44,972 nt of DNA from Couchioplanes azureus (lineage in GTDB: Bacteria; Actinomycetota; Actinomycetes; Mycobacteriales; Micromonosporaceae). The stretch's first letter is position 1, and the number at the start of each line of letters is the position of its first letter. Under the pieces are notes generated by a model. That model ran no database searches. It was not told where the DNA came from and was given only the letters and a program-made list of their open reading frames with translations. The stretch is from the NCBI RefSeq assembly GCF_014648355.1, contig NZ_BMQY01000019.1:1-44972 (forward strand). Reading direction: 5' to 3'. Shown here in pieces: positions 9,001 through 14,633 of this stretch. Both the position numbers and the translations under genes were made by a program.

Positions 9001-10258
9001 CACCCGGGCCGCCGTGGTGGTGCGGCGGGACCGGGCGGCCGGCCCGCGGCTGGTCGCGTACATCGTCCCGGGCGCCGCGCGCCCCGACCCGGCGGGGCTC
9101 CGGGCGCACCTGGCGACGTCGCTCCCGGAGTTCCTGATCCCGTCGGCGTACGTGAGCCTGGACCGGCTCCCGCTGACCGGCAACGGCAAGCTCGACCGCA
9201 CGGCCCTGCCGGCCCCGCACCCGGTCACGGTCGCCGCGGCGGCCGGGCCGGTCGGGCCCCGGGAGGAGATCCTGTGCCGGCTGTTCGCCCGTACCCTCGG
9301 CGTCGACCGGGTGGGCCGCGACGACGACTTCTTCGATCTGGGCGGTCACTCGCTGCTGATGGCCCGGCTCGCCGGGCGGATCACCGCCGAGCTGGGGGTC
9401 CGGGTCGGCATCCGGGACCTGTTCGAGGCGCCGACCGTCGCGGCCCTGGCCGAGCGGCTGGACGCCGGCGTCGCCACCGACCCGTTCGACGTGGTGCTGC
9501 CGCTGCGCTCCGGGGGCAGCCGGCCGCCGCTGTTCTGCGTGCACCCGGCCGGTGGCATCGGCTGGATCTACTCCGGACTGCTGCAGCACCTCACCGACCG
9601 GCCCGTCGTGGCCCTGCAGGCCCGCGGCCTCGACGGCCGCGGTGCCCTGCCCGCCTCGATCGACGAGATGGCGGCCGACTACGCCGAGCAGATCCGGCGG
9701 GTGCGGCCCGAGGGCCCCTACCACCTGCTCGGCTGGTCCTTCGGCGGCCTGGTCGCCCAGGCGGTCGCCGTGCGGCTGCGCGAGGGCGGGGCCCGGGTCG
9801 CCCGGCTCGCCCTGCTGGACGCGTTCCCGGACACCTGGGAGGAGGGTGTCGAGCTGACCGAGAGGCAGATCCTGCAACTCCTGCTCAACGCCGTCGGACA
9901 GTCCCCGGACGCGCTGGGCTCGCGGCCGCTGACCCGCGAGAGCGTCCGGGAGGTGCTGCGCGCCGAGGGCAGCGCCCTGGCGAACCTGGCGGGCGCCGAC
10001 ATCGACGCGATGCTCGCCGTCTTCACCAACAACAGCCGGCTGATGCGCGACCACCGCATCTCCCGGTACGACGGCGACCTCACCTTCTTCACCGCCGCCC
10101 GTGGCCGCGACGCCGGCAGCCCCACCGCCGAGGCCTGGCGCCGCTTCGTCACCGGGACCATCGCCGACCACGCCGTCGACGCCAACCACGGCGGCATGAC
10201 CCGGCCCTCCGCGCTGGCCGAGGTGGCCCGCGTGCTCGACACCGACCCCCCGGCCTGA
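2..10258 (+). CDS. Multimodular NRPS, three terminal modules plus thioesterase (5' truncated)
   Basis: Builds the C-terminal end of a peptide on carrier proteins and releases it. The frame is open to the left edge, so the N-terminus lies outside the window. Domain order seen: end of a C domain (about 2-345), A with an inserted methyltransferase (about 390-2920), PCP (Ser codon 3059), C (about 3215-4560, HHxxxDG at 3604), A (about 4600-6110), PCP (Ser 6221), C (about 6390-7700), A (about 7760-9220), PCP (Ser 9350), TE (about 9525-10258, GWSFGG). There is no epimerisation domain. Codes read by aligning to GrsA: DAWTVAAVC, DFQLLGVAV and DIYMWGLLG. The first is Phe-like, the second resembles the pipecolate codes I remember, and the third has the GLL of arylglycine domains. 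Domain calls are firm; substrate calls are tentative. The downstream MbtH, MT, HmaS and HpgT genes look co-transcribed. Confidence 0.97.
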   Translation, partial: RLVERLAPERSLSRNPLFQVMLVVQNMPGGAPEFPGLTVADEPVRVDFAKFDLALAVRERRAADGGADGIEGDFEFDTDLFDRPTVAAFGHRLRALLAACVADPGAPVGRHDILLPTDRIAEGEPAPGPRTVPELFAAQVAARPGAPALVHEDRTLTYAELDARADRLARLLHKRGIVAEDLVAIALPRGVDLVVAQLGILKAGAAYLPLDPEYPADRIAYMLGDARPALVLTDQASADRFGAVPVFVVDLPWPEDAPAAPRPPVSPQSAAYVIYTSGSTGRPKGVVVSHAGASALAATQRDRLGVGPGSRVLQFASPSFDAAYWELSMGLLCGATLVLAAAERLLPGESLHRLVAEHGVTHATLPPAVLPVLDAGRWPGDGTLVVAGEACPPDLVGEWSRDRTMINAYGPTETTVCATMSGPLSGSVVAPLGTPVAGARVYVLDEWLRPVPAGVVGELYLAGDGLARGYLGRAALTAHRFVADPFGPPGARMYRSGDLARLHHDGSLTFAGRGDDQVKVRGHRVELGEVAAALSGCPEVAQGAATVHDGELVGYVVAAGPDTADDERVEEWRRTYDDVYADAGTAEFGEEFEGWNSTYTGEPIPLGEMREWRRAVVDRILEQRPRRVLELGVGTGLIMSQVAPQCERYWGTDFSPRVVDALTRVVSGRPELDGVVTLRAQAADVADGLPGGFDLVVVNSVIQYFPGADYLTRVLDVALAQLAPGGRILVGDVRNPRLLRLLRTAVEMRRGTPAADLPRAVEAAVAAERELLVDPDYFHDLAAGRPEISAVDIQLQRGTAHNELTRYRYHVVLHKQATGVLRVAEAPSVDWRDEDSLRAALAERPAVLRVRDVPNGRLTGESPEVGPGVDPERFAAIGAELGYRTAVTWSGTTCLDVVFTTDPGPLDGLCRPGPGGPRTREPAVSGTRAGLPAAVRARLTDRLPAALVPTAIVVLDALPLTPNGKVDRAALPAPGTAAAPAAGRAPRDAEETALCEIFARVLGRPRVGADDDFFALGGHSLLATRILSAVRERFGVELAVRDLFESPTPAGLAACLRGAQDGRPPLVAGERPARIPLSFAQQRLWFLDELEGPGATYNIPMPLRLHGPVDHPALRQALADVVARHEALRTRYPAEDGTPYQEILDAAAATPDLPLVDTDERRLPGQLRTAAGSTFDLARETPLRAWLYRLGPREHVLLLLLHHIAGDGWSLGPLVRDLGTAYGARLAGDAPEWTPLPVQYADYALWQRDLLDGQGLMERQMRYWTQALDGMPEQIDLPTDRPRPAVAGHAGDAIGFELDPELHRALLRLAREHDVTLFMVLQAALAVLLSRMGAGDDVPIGSPIAGRTDEALDELVGFFVNTLVLRTDTSGDPSFAQLLGRVRETDLAAYAHQDLPFERLVERLAPERSLSRNPLFQVMLAFQSTADGDLRMPGLTVAFETVGVGIAKFDLHLSVAERTRDGGPAGVTCALEYRTDLFDRPTVQAMTQWFTRILHTAVSAPDRPVSTLELLTTAGSAALLAAGAGRRVPPPAGTVPELFEAQVAAAPGAVALRAAGTELTYAELDERANRLAHLLAARGIGPESVVALVLPRGVDLIVALLATLKAGAAYLPVDVEYPAERIAYLLADGSPDGVLTVLGMPGVPADAVRLDSAEVRAALRRAPATAPRDADRVAPLRPGNPAYLVYTSGSTGRPKAVVMPCAGLLNLLTWHVSRFPGGLGTVTAQYTAIGFDFSVQEILAALVSGRTLAVPSEDVRRDPARLVRWLADNRVNELFAPNVVVETLCRAAAEAGTDLPDLTDVLQGGEALTLTRAVREFFARPGRRLHNVYGPAETHAVTTNSLPERVAAWPAAASIHGTLANTRVSVLDGRLRPVPPGVAGELYLSGAGVARGYHERPGLTAARFVADPYGPPGERMYRTGDLARWRADGSLHFLGRADDQVKLRGFRIEPGEVENVVAALPGVGRAAVVLRDVLVAYVVPDDAAVPPDPAALRALLARRLPDFMVPAAVVVLDALPLTPNGKLDRSALPVPEAGAVRHAAATPQEEILCGLFGEVLDRPCVGVDDDFFALGGHSLLATRLVSKARAALGVELSVRDLFETPTPAGLAARTGAGAVSRPPLTPRSRGERAALSYAQQRLWFLHRLEGPSPTYNLPYPLRVTGALDLAALRAAIGDLMRRHETLRTVFPDDEGMPYQLVREVPEPGPEIEVRDVAPGGLRAAVSAAVRHGFDLATELPLRTTVFRAGPEDHVVLLLLHHIAGDGWSLGPLVRDLGTAYGARLAGDAPQWTPLPVQYADYALWQRDLLDENDPDGLLSRQLSYWTEALAGLPDQLTLPVDHPRTAAGTAVGDVTLFHLDAELHRALLRLAREHDVTLFMVLQAALAVLLSRMGAGDDVPIGSPIAGRTDEALDELVGFFVNTLVLRTDMSGDPSFAQLLGRVRETDLAAYAHQDLPFERLVERLAPERSLSRNPLFQVMLALQNTPEHDVSLPGLDTGVQPVDLDVAKFDLTWNLTERRAGGTPQGIDGVVEYRTDLFAPATTQALADRFRTVLTAVVAAPGAPISRVDVRTAGERAAPVAGSPAPAVTGGLAEAFAAQAGRTPDAVAVRSGATVLTFREVAQRADRLARRLVAHGVRPGDAVAVRVRRSPELVVATLAVVAAGAAYVPLHGGFPAERIRTVLRETGARIVVGDDPVPGAEACVHVHPGDRPAPDAGLPAGTGPDALAYVMFTSGSTGAPKGIGVTQADVLQLVADPCWRSGPGERVLMHSPYAFDISTYELWMPLLTGAEIVVAPAGDLDGADLSEAIRDGAVTCVMLTAGLFGLLADEYPDCFAGVREVWTGGDVVSASAVRRVLERCPGTVVQHLYGPTETTLGVTALTLRDAGEVPDTVPIGRPLAGVRAYVLDERLRPVPANVVGELYLAGAGLARGYVGRSALTAERFVADPHGAPGERMYRTGDLVRRTADGVLHFAGRADDQVKLRGFRVEPGEVEAALARHPDVTRAAVVVRRDRAAGPRLVAYIVPGAARPDPAGLRAHLATSLPEFLIPSAYVSLDRLPLTGNGKLDRTALPAPHPVTVAAAAGPVGPREEILCRLFARTLGVDRVGRDDDFFDLGGHSLLMARLAGRITAELGVRVGIRDLFEAPTVAALAERLDAGVATDPFDVVLPLRSGGSRPPLFCVHPAGGIGWIYSGLLQHLTDRPVVALQARGLDGRGALPASIDEMAADYAEQIRRVRPEGPYHLLGWSFGGLVAQAVAVRLREGGARVARLALLDAFPDTWEEGVELTERQILQLLLNAVGQSPDALGSRPLTRESVREVLRAEGSALANLAGADIDAMLAVFTNNSRLMRDHRISRYDGDLTFFTAARGRDAGSPTAEAWRRFVTGTIADHAVDANHGGMTRPSALAEVARVLDTDPPA
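390..3210 (+). other. NRPS module: A domain interrupted by N-methyltransferase, then PCP
   Basis: The adenylation core has YTSGSTGRPKG at 824 and NAYGPTE at 1220. Between the RGDDQVKVRGHRVELGE stretch and the LPLTPNGKVDR motif (about 2870-2905) sits an extra stretch of about 1 kb (about 1700-2770). It carries a SAM-binding motif (VLELGVGTG), the YWGTDFS segment and NSVIQYFP, typical of actinobacterial NRPS N-methyltransferase domains inserted late in the A domain. The code DAWTVAAVC is close to GrsA/TycA Phe codes (DAWTIAAIC). The inference is an N-methylated phenylalanine or close analogue. Confidence 0.85.
3600..3758 (+). repeat. Second C-domain repeat, paired with 6762-6920
   Basis: 159 bp repeated at 6762-6920 (offset 3162) with one mismatch (GAG versus CAG codon in DAPEW/DAPQW). 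It covers HHIAGDGWS through YALWQRDLLD. It is separated from the 363 bp block by a diverged stretch in both C domains, so the homogenised tracts are patchy. Confidence 0.93.
3902..4264 (+). repeat. C-domain repeat block, copy A (with copies at 7073-7435 and 1-60)
   Basis: 363 bp shared with 7073-7435 (constant offset 3171) with two mismatches by my reading, at 4107/7278 and 4229/7400. The first 60 bases of the window are identical to 4195-4254, so a third copy is cut by the left edge. Flanking sequence diverges at once on both sides. The block uses TTG Leu, GGT Gly and GAT Asp far more than the surrounding gene. Confidence 0.95.
6762..6920 (+). repeat. Second C-domain repeat, copy in the last C domain
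   Basis: Partner of 3600-3758, differing at one base. It contains the catalytic HHIAGDGW motif of the last C domain. Confidence 0.93.
7073..7435 (+). repeat. C-domain repeat block, copy B
   Basis: Second copy of the 363 bp block at 3902-4264. It encodes the C-terminal half of the third C domain, from ELHRALLRLA to NPLFQVMLA. Near identity at DNA level, including rare synonymous codons, indicates recent recombination or gene conversion within the NRPS gene. Confidence 0.95.
9525..10258 (+). other. Terminal thioesterase domain of the NRPS
   Basis: Type I TE releasing the peptide by cyclisation or hydrolysis. It starts at RPPLFCVHPAGG. The nucleophile serine is in GWSFGG (codon 9737), the acid is probably in LLDAFPD (about 9814), and the His is in the C-terminal NHGGM (about 10185). 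Position and length fit a complete TE, so this protein ends the assembly line. Confidence 0.9.
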
Positions 10259-10297
10259 CGGACCCGATCAGGCCACGCCCCAGGAAGGGAAACTGTC

Positions 10298-10525
10298 ATG
10301 ACGAACCCGTTCGACGACGACGAGGCCGAGTTCTACGTGCTCGTCAACGACGAGGGCCAGCACTCGCTGTGGCCGGTCTTCGCCGAGGTGCCGGCCGGCT
10401 GGACCGTGAGCTTCGGCGCCGCGGACCGGCAGGCCTGCCTCGACCACATCGACGCGACCTGGACCGATCTGCGCCCGCGCAGCCTGGTCGAGGCGATGGC
10501 GGGCGCCGGTGGCGACCGTGAGTGA
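10298..10525 (+). CDS. MbtH-like protein
   Basis: Small chaperone-like partner needed by many A domains for folding and activity; 75 residues. The family signature is clear: VNDEGQHSLWP, VPAGW and WTDLRPRSL. The ATG follows an AGGAAGGG ribosome site about 40 bp after the NRPS stop, so it is co-transcribed with the NRPS. Its stop overlaps the start region of the methyltransferase gene. A second, clearly related MbtH lies at 40303, so each NRPS gene has its own adjacent copy. Confidence 0.97.
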   Translation: MTNPFDDDEAEFYVLVNDEGQHSLWPVFAEVPAGWTVSFGAADRQACLDHIDATWTDLRPRSLVEAMAGAGGDRE

Positions 10526-11510
10526 ACTGTCCAGCGCGGTCCTCGGCGACTACCTGACCCTCGTCGACGACAGCTGCGTCGCGGTGCTGCCGCACGCCTT
10601 GCGGCTCGCCGCCGAGTTCGGCATCGGTGACGCCCTGGCCGACGGCCCGCTGAGCACCGCCGAGCTGGCCGAACGCGTCGGCGCCCATCCCGAGGCGCTC
10701 TACCGGCTGATGCGGGCGCTCGCCAGCGTCCGGCTGGTGTGGGAAAGCACCGACGCCACCTTCCACCTCACCGCGGCCGGCCAGCGACTGTGCTCCCGGC
10801 ACCCCTCCAGCGCCTGGGCCTGCGTGGTCAACGCCGACTCGCAACGGGCCTGGCTGCGCGCCGGCGACACCGTACGCGACAACCGGTCGGTCTTCGGGGA
10901 CTCGAGCGGAGGCGAGTTCTTCGCCCACAAGGACCACGACCCGGAGGCCAACCGGCTGTTCCTGCGCCGCATGCGGGAGCGGGTGAGCCGTACCTATCCG
11001 CGCTTCGCGTCCGTGGTCGACTGGCGCGACAGCCGGGTCGTCATGGACATCGGCGGCGGCGACGGCTACGTGCTCGGCACGGTGCTGGACACCGCGCCGC
11101 ACGTCGAGGGCGTGCTCTTCGACCGGCCGGCCGTGATCGACGTGGTGCGGCCCGCCGACCGGATGCGCCTGGTCGCCGGCGACTTCTTCCGTGCGGTGCC
11201 CGAGGGGGCCGACACGCACCTGCTCTGCAGCGTGCTGCACGACTGGACCGACGAGCAGGCCCGCACGATCCTGGCCCGCAGCCGCGCCGCGCTGCGGCCC
11301 GGCGGCCGCCTGCACATCGTCGAGATGCTGGTGCCACCCGGCAACGACTGGCACCCGAGCAAATGGAGTGATCTCGGCATGATGGTGCTCACCGGCGGGC
11401 GGGAACGCACCCGGGCCGAGTTCGCCGACCTGCTCACCGACGCCGGCTGGGCGGTCGAGTCGGTTCGTGCCCTTCCCGAGTCCCACTTCAGCGTCATCAC
11501 CGCCCGTTGA
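10509..11510 (+). CDS. SAM-dependent methyltransferase, plant O-methyltransferase-like fold
   Basis: About 333 residues. The N-terminal winged-helix dimerisation region (LADGPLSTAELAERVGAHPEALYRLMR) and the SAM motif DIGGGDGY (D180) are those of the O-methyltransferase family 2. LHDWTDEQA supplies the His-Asp seen at the catalytic site in this family. The family also includes C-methyltransferases acting on arylpyruvates (MppJ, SgvM) and the N-methyltransferase PapM of pristinamycin synthesis, so the methylated atom cannot be set from sequence. Its place between MbtH and HmaS suggests it acts on an aromatic precursor or the peptide. GTG 10509 overlaps mbtH; GTG 10518 is an alternative start. 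The gene stops 16 bp before hmaS. Confidence 0.9.
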   Translation: MATVSELSSAVLGDYLTLVDDSCVAVLPHALRLAAEFGIGDALADGPLSTAELAERVGAHPEALYRLMRALASVRLVWESTDATFHLTAAGQRLCSRHPSSAWACVVNADSQRAWLRAGDTVRDNRSVFGDSSGGEFFAHKDHDPEANRLFLRRMRERVSRTYPRFASVVDWRDSRVVMDIGGGDGYVLGTVLDTAPHVEGVLFDRPAVIDVVRPADRMRLVAGDFFRAVPEGADTHLLCSVLHDWTDEQARTILARSRAALRPGGRLHIVEMLVPPGNDWHPSKWSDLGMMVLTGGRERTRAEFADLLTDAGWAVESVRALPESHFSVITAR

Positions 11511-11526
11511 TCGGAGACAGACTGTC

Positions 11527-12573
11527 ATGAACGCAATCAGCGTGAATCACATCGAGCTGTACGCGCCGGACGCCGCGGCGCAGGCGGCCGAACTGACCGA
11601 CCACTACGGCTTCACCCCGCGGGGCACGCAGGAGTCGCCGGATCACCGATCGATCGTCCTCGACCAGGGCGAGATCGTCGTGGTGGTCACCGAGGGGCGC
11701 ACCGCGGGGCATCCGGCCACCGGGTACGTCGAGCGGCACGGCGCCGGGGTCGGCGACATCGCGCTGCGCACCGGCGACGCCGCGGCGGCGTACGCGCACG
11801 CGGTCGCCGCCGGTGCCCGCCCGGTCGCGCCGCCGCGCAGCCAGGACGGATGGGTGACGGCCCGGATCGGCGCCTTCGGCGACGTGCTGCACACCTATGT
11901 GCAGCCGCCGGCCCGCGAGGACGGCAGGCGCCTGCCGGGCTTCGGGCCGTGGGGGTCGCACGCCGGTGCCGCCGGGCACCTGAGCGCCGTCGACCACTTC
12001 GCGGTCTGCCTGGAAGCCGGCCGGCTGGCACCCACCGTGCGGTTCTACGAGTCGCTCGGCTTCGCGGCGATCTTCGAGGAGCGGATCGCGGTGGGGGAGC
12101 AGGCGATGAACTCCACCGCGGTGCAGAGCGCATCGGGCGGGGTCACCTTCACCCTGATCGAGCCGGACCCGGCCGCCACGCCGGGGCAGATCGACGAGTT
12201 CCTCGCCCACCACCAGGGGCCGGGCGTGCAGCACGTCGCCTTCGCCACCGGCGACATCGTCGCGGCCGTGGGCGCGCTCGGGGCCCGCGGCGTGTCCTTC
12301 CTGGACCCGCCGGCGGCCTACTACCAGCTGCTCACCTCCCGCCTGGAACCGCTCGCGCACACCCTGCCGGAGCTGCGCGAAAGGGGGATCCTGGCCGACG
12401 AGGACCATGACGGGCAGCTGTACCAGATCTTCACCAGCTCCACCCATCCCCGGCGCACGCTGTTCTTCGAGGTCATCGAGCGCCTGAGGGCGCAGACCTT
12501 CGGTAGCGGCAACGTCAAGGCGCTGTACGAGGCGGTCGAGCTCGAGCGCAGCGGCGCCCTGAGCCGGCCGTGA
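11527..12573 (+). CDS. hmaS: 4-hydroxymandelate synthase-like Fe(II) dioxygenase
   Basis: Converts 4-hydroxyphenylpyruvate to 4-hydroxymandelate, the first step to hydroxyphenylglycine; 348 residues, two VOC-type halves. Expected iron ligands are H157 (VDHFAV), H236 (VQHVAF) and E315 (LFFEVIE). HmaS is told from HPPD mainly by the C-terminal helix: HPPD has GNFKALF, with the Phe packing on the substrate, while this protein has GNVKALY (V330). Known HmaS proteins carry Ile here. The true HPPD at 34519 in the same window has the Phe. The ATG at 11527 follows a GGAG site; an upstream in-frame GTG lies inside the methyltransferase gene and is less likely. It overlaps the aminotransferase by GTGA. 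Phenylpyruvate as substrate is possible. Confidence 0.85.
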   Translation: MNAISVNHIELYAPDAAAQAAELTDHYGFTPRGTQESPDHRSIVLDQGEIVVVVTEGRTAGHPATGYVERHGAGVGDIALRTGDAAAAYAHAVAAGARPVAPPRSQDGWVTARIGAFGDVLHTYVQPPAREDGRRLPGFGPWGSHAGAAGHLSAVDHFAVCLEAGRLAPTVRFYESLGFAAIFEERIAVGEQAMNSTAVQSASGGVTFTLIEPDPAATPGQIDEFLAHHQGPGVQHVAFATGDIVAAVGALGARGVSFLDPPAAYYQLLTSRLEPLAHTLPELRERGILADEDHDGQLYQIFTSSTHPRRTLFFEVIERLRAQTFGSGNVKALYEAVELERSGALSRP

Positions 12574-13865
12574 GCACGGGCCTGCTGAGCGGGGTGCGGG
12601 CCGTCGTCGACGGCCTGCACCCCAGCCTCGCCGATCCCGCCATGACCTCGATGAACCTGCTCAACGAGGTCTCCGCCCGGCACCCGGGCGCCATCTCGTT
12701 CGCCGCCGGCCGGCCCGCCGACGAGGGCATCGAGGTCGCCGACGTGCACCGGTACCTGGACCTCTACTGCGCCCATCTGGCCCGGGACCGCGGCTACACG
12801 GACCGGCAGGTGCGTGCCGAGCTGCTGCAGTACGGGCGTACCAAGGGCATCGTGCACGACCTGGTCGCCCGCGCCCTCGCCCGGGACGAGGACATCGTGA
12901 CCGACCCGGAGGCGGTCGTCATCACCTCCGGCGCGCAGGAGGCGATGGTGTTGCTTCTGCGCGCGCTCGCCGCCGACGAGCGGGACGTGGTGCTCGCGGC
13001 CGACCCGACGTACGTCGGCTTCACCGGCGCCGCCCGGCTGGTGGGGGTGCCCGTGCACGGCGTCCGCGACGACGGCACCGGCGTCGACCTGGACGACCTG
13101 GCGCGGGTGCTGGCCGGGGCCCGCGACGCGGGCCGGCGCCCCCGCGCGCTGTACCTGGTGCCCGACTTCGCCAACCCGACCGGGACCAGCATGCCCGTGG
13201 ACGTCCGGCGGCGCCTGCTCGACCTCGCCGCCGAGCACGAGCTGCTGCTGATCGAGGACAACCCGTACGGGATGTTCCAGCCGGCGGCCACCCGGCCCCC
13301 GACCCTCAAGGCGCTGGACCGCCACGGCGTGGTGGTGTACGTCGGCTCTTTCGCCAAGACCGTGCTGCCCGGCGCCCGCATCGGCTACGCGGTCGCCGAC
13401 CAGCCGGTGCGCGGCGGCGGCCTGCTCGCCGACGAGCTGGCGAAGCTCAAGAGCATGCTGACGGTGAACACCTCACCGATCGCCCAGGCGGTGATCGGCG
13501 GCAAGCTCCTCGAGGACGGATGCAGCCTGGTCGCGTCGACCCGCCGGGTGACCGGGCAGTACCTGGCCGGACTGCGCCGCATCGGCGAGGGGCTGGCGGC
13601 CCGCCTCACCGGCGTGCCGGGCGTGCGGTGGAACCGGCCGGCGGGTGGCTTCTTCACGGTCGTCACCGTCGGGTTCCCGGTCGACGACGCCCTGCTGCAC
13701 CACGCGGCCGAGCGGCACGGGGTGCTGTTCACGCCGATGCGCCACTTCTACCACGGCGACGGCGGGGAGTATCAGCTGCGGCTGTCCAGCAGCGCGGTCC
13801 GGGCGGATGAGATCGACGACGGCCTGGACCGGCTGGCGGCACTGATCCGCGAGCGCAGCGGCTGA
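12570..13865 (+). CDS. hpgT: PLP aminotransferase, HpgT/PglE-like
   Basis: Fold-type I aminotransferase of 431 residues. The PLP lysine is K263 in GSFAKTVLPGARIGY; DFANPTGTS and the Asp-Asn pair of IEDNPYG are the usual cofactor-binding segments. The N-terminus (NLLNEVSARHPGAISFAAGRP, then the YGRTKG segment) resembles HpgT, which makes L-4-hydroxyphenylglycine from 4-hydroxyphenylglyoxylate with Tyr as amino donor, and its phenylglycine counterpart PglE. The GTG start overlaps the hmaS stop, so the two are translationally coupled. The oxidase between them in the pathway (HmO) is not in the window. A general aromatic or 2-aminoadipate aminotransferase is the alternative. Confidence 0.85.
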   Translation: MSTGLLSGVRAVVDGLHPSLADPAMTSMNLLNEVSARHPGAISFAAGRPADEGIEVADVHRYLDLYCAHLARDRGYTDRQVRAELLQYGRTKGIVHDLVARALARDEDIVTDPEAVVITSGAQEAMVLLLRALAADERDVVLAADPTYVGFTGAARLVGVPVHGVRDDGTGVDLDDLARVLAGARDAGRRPRALYLVPDFANPTGTSMPVDVRRRLLDLAAEHELLLIEDNPYGMFQPAATRPPTLKALDRHGVVVYVGSFAKTVLPGARIGYAVADQPVRGGGLLADELAKLKSMLTVNTSPIAQAVIGGKLLEDGCSLVASTRRVTGQYLAGLRRIGEGLAARLTGVPGVRWNRPAGGFFTVVTVGFPVDDALLHHAAERHGVLFTPMRHFYHGDGGEYQLRLSSSAVRADEIDDGLDRLAALIRERSG

Positions 13866-13869
13866 GCCG

Positions 13870-13901
13870 GCGGGCGGGGCGGCGTCAGCTGTCCCGCCCG
13901 C
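13870..13901. terminator. Hairpin between the NRPS operon and the luxR gene
   Basis: GCGGGCGGGG and TCCCGCCCGC arms (9 bp plus a G-T pair) flank a 12-base loop. It lies between converging genes, with the right arm inside the last codons of the regulator. No long T-run follows. Confidence 0.6.
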
Positions 13902-14607
13902 ACAAACCCGACTCGTACGCGTGGATGACCGCGTGCAGCCGGTTCGGGACGTCCAGCTTGCCCAGCAGGTTCTGCACGTGCGTCTTGACCGTGTGCTCGG
14001 ACAGCGTCAGCGTCCGCGCGATCTCCGCGTTCGACAGGCCCCGGGCGATCAGGGCCAGCACATCGCGCTCCCGCCGGCTCAGCCCGTCGGCGGCCGGCCG
14101 CGCGGCCTCCGGGCGCGCGGCGGCGGGCGTGTCCGGCCAGCGGACCTGGTATCCGGCGGCGACCATGCGGATCGCGGAGGCGAGATGCGCGGGCGTGACG
14201 AACGGCGGCAGCGTGCAGTCCACGCCGGGGGGCACCGGCACGCCCGCGCATTCGAGGGCGACCACCCGCAGGCCCGGCGCCGCGGCGTGCGCGGCGGCGG
14301 CCGCGTCGGCGCACGCCCTGGCGTCCTCGCCGCCGAGGTTGAGCAGCAGCACGTCCGGCGAGCGGGCCGCGACCGCGCCGGCGACGCCGGCAGGCTCGCA
14401 CTCGCCCGCCGTGACCAGGTCGTCGTGCTGATCGAGCGCCGCCCGCAGCCCGCCGCGGATCAGCGGCGCCGACCCGACGACGAGCACCCGGAGCACGTCC
14501 GGGCCGGTGCCGCCGATCTGCTCCTCGTAGGGCGGCAGGATCCGCAACCCGGGCCGCGCCGCCGGGACGGGATCCCGGGGGTCCGCATACCGTGTCCCGT
14601 GCTCCAT
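13885..14607 (-). CDS. LuxR/NarL-type regulator with degenerate receiver domain
   Basis: 240 residues. The C-terminal LuxR helix-turn-helix is canonical (LSRRERDVLALIARGLSNAEIA, then TVKTHVQNLLGKL). The N-terminal half has a receiver-like layout (LRVLVVGSAPLIRGGL, then DVLLLNLGG), but the two metal-binding acids are Gly45-Ser46 and the phospho-acceptor Asp is Asn90. Ordinary phosphorylation is therefore not expected, and it may respond to a small molecule or act constitutively. There is no partner kinase gene nearby. Converging on the NRPS operon, it is a likely pathway regulator. The ATG follows a GGGGAGG site. Confidence 0.9.
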   Translation of the reverse strand: MEHGTRYADPRDPVPAARPGLRILPPYEEQIGGTGPDVLRVLVVGSAPLIRGGLRAALDQHDDLVTAGECEPAGVAGAVAARSPDVLLLNLGGEDARACADAAAAAHAAAPGLRVVALECAGVPVPPGVDCTLPPFVTPAHLASAIRMVAAGYQVRWPDTPAAARPEAARPAADGLSRRERDVLALIARGLSNAEIARTLTLSEHTVKTHVQNLLGKLDVPNRLHAVIHAYESGLCGRDS

Positions 14608-14633
14608 GTCGGCCTCCCCGTATGACTGTTCAC

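Larger units (their letters stand above)
6390..9470 (+). other. NRPS module: C-A-PCP, arylglycine-like specificity
   Basis: C domain with HHIAGDGWS (about 6766). A domain with FDISTYEL, VWTGGDVVS and LYGPTETTLG, giving the code DIYMWGLLG. Hydroxyphenylglycine codes such as DIFHLGLLC share D, I and the GLL end, but the His at position 278 is Met here and the next residue is Trp. Met in place of His would fit a less polar aryl group, so phenylglycine is an alternative to hydroxyphenylglycine. The neighbouring HmaS and HpgT genes favour an arylglycine in either case. Confidence 0.6.

Noticed and set aside
1964..10189. Very long open frame on the minus strand opposite the NRPS
   Set aside because: A shadow of high-GC coding sequence: the plus frame has full NRPS domains, while the minus frame gives Arg/Gln/Gly/His-rich sequence with no recognisable domain. 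The same holds for 40451-44827.
11527..12573. A second HPPD rather than HmaS
   Set aside because: The C-terminal helix has Val (V330) where HPPD needs Phe, and the gene is coupled to an HpgT-like aminotransferase inside an NRPS operon.
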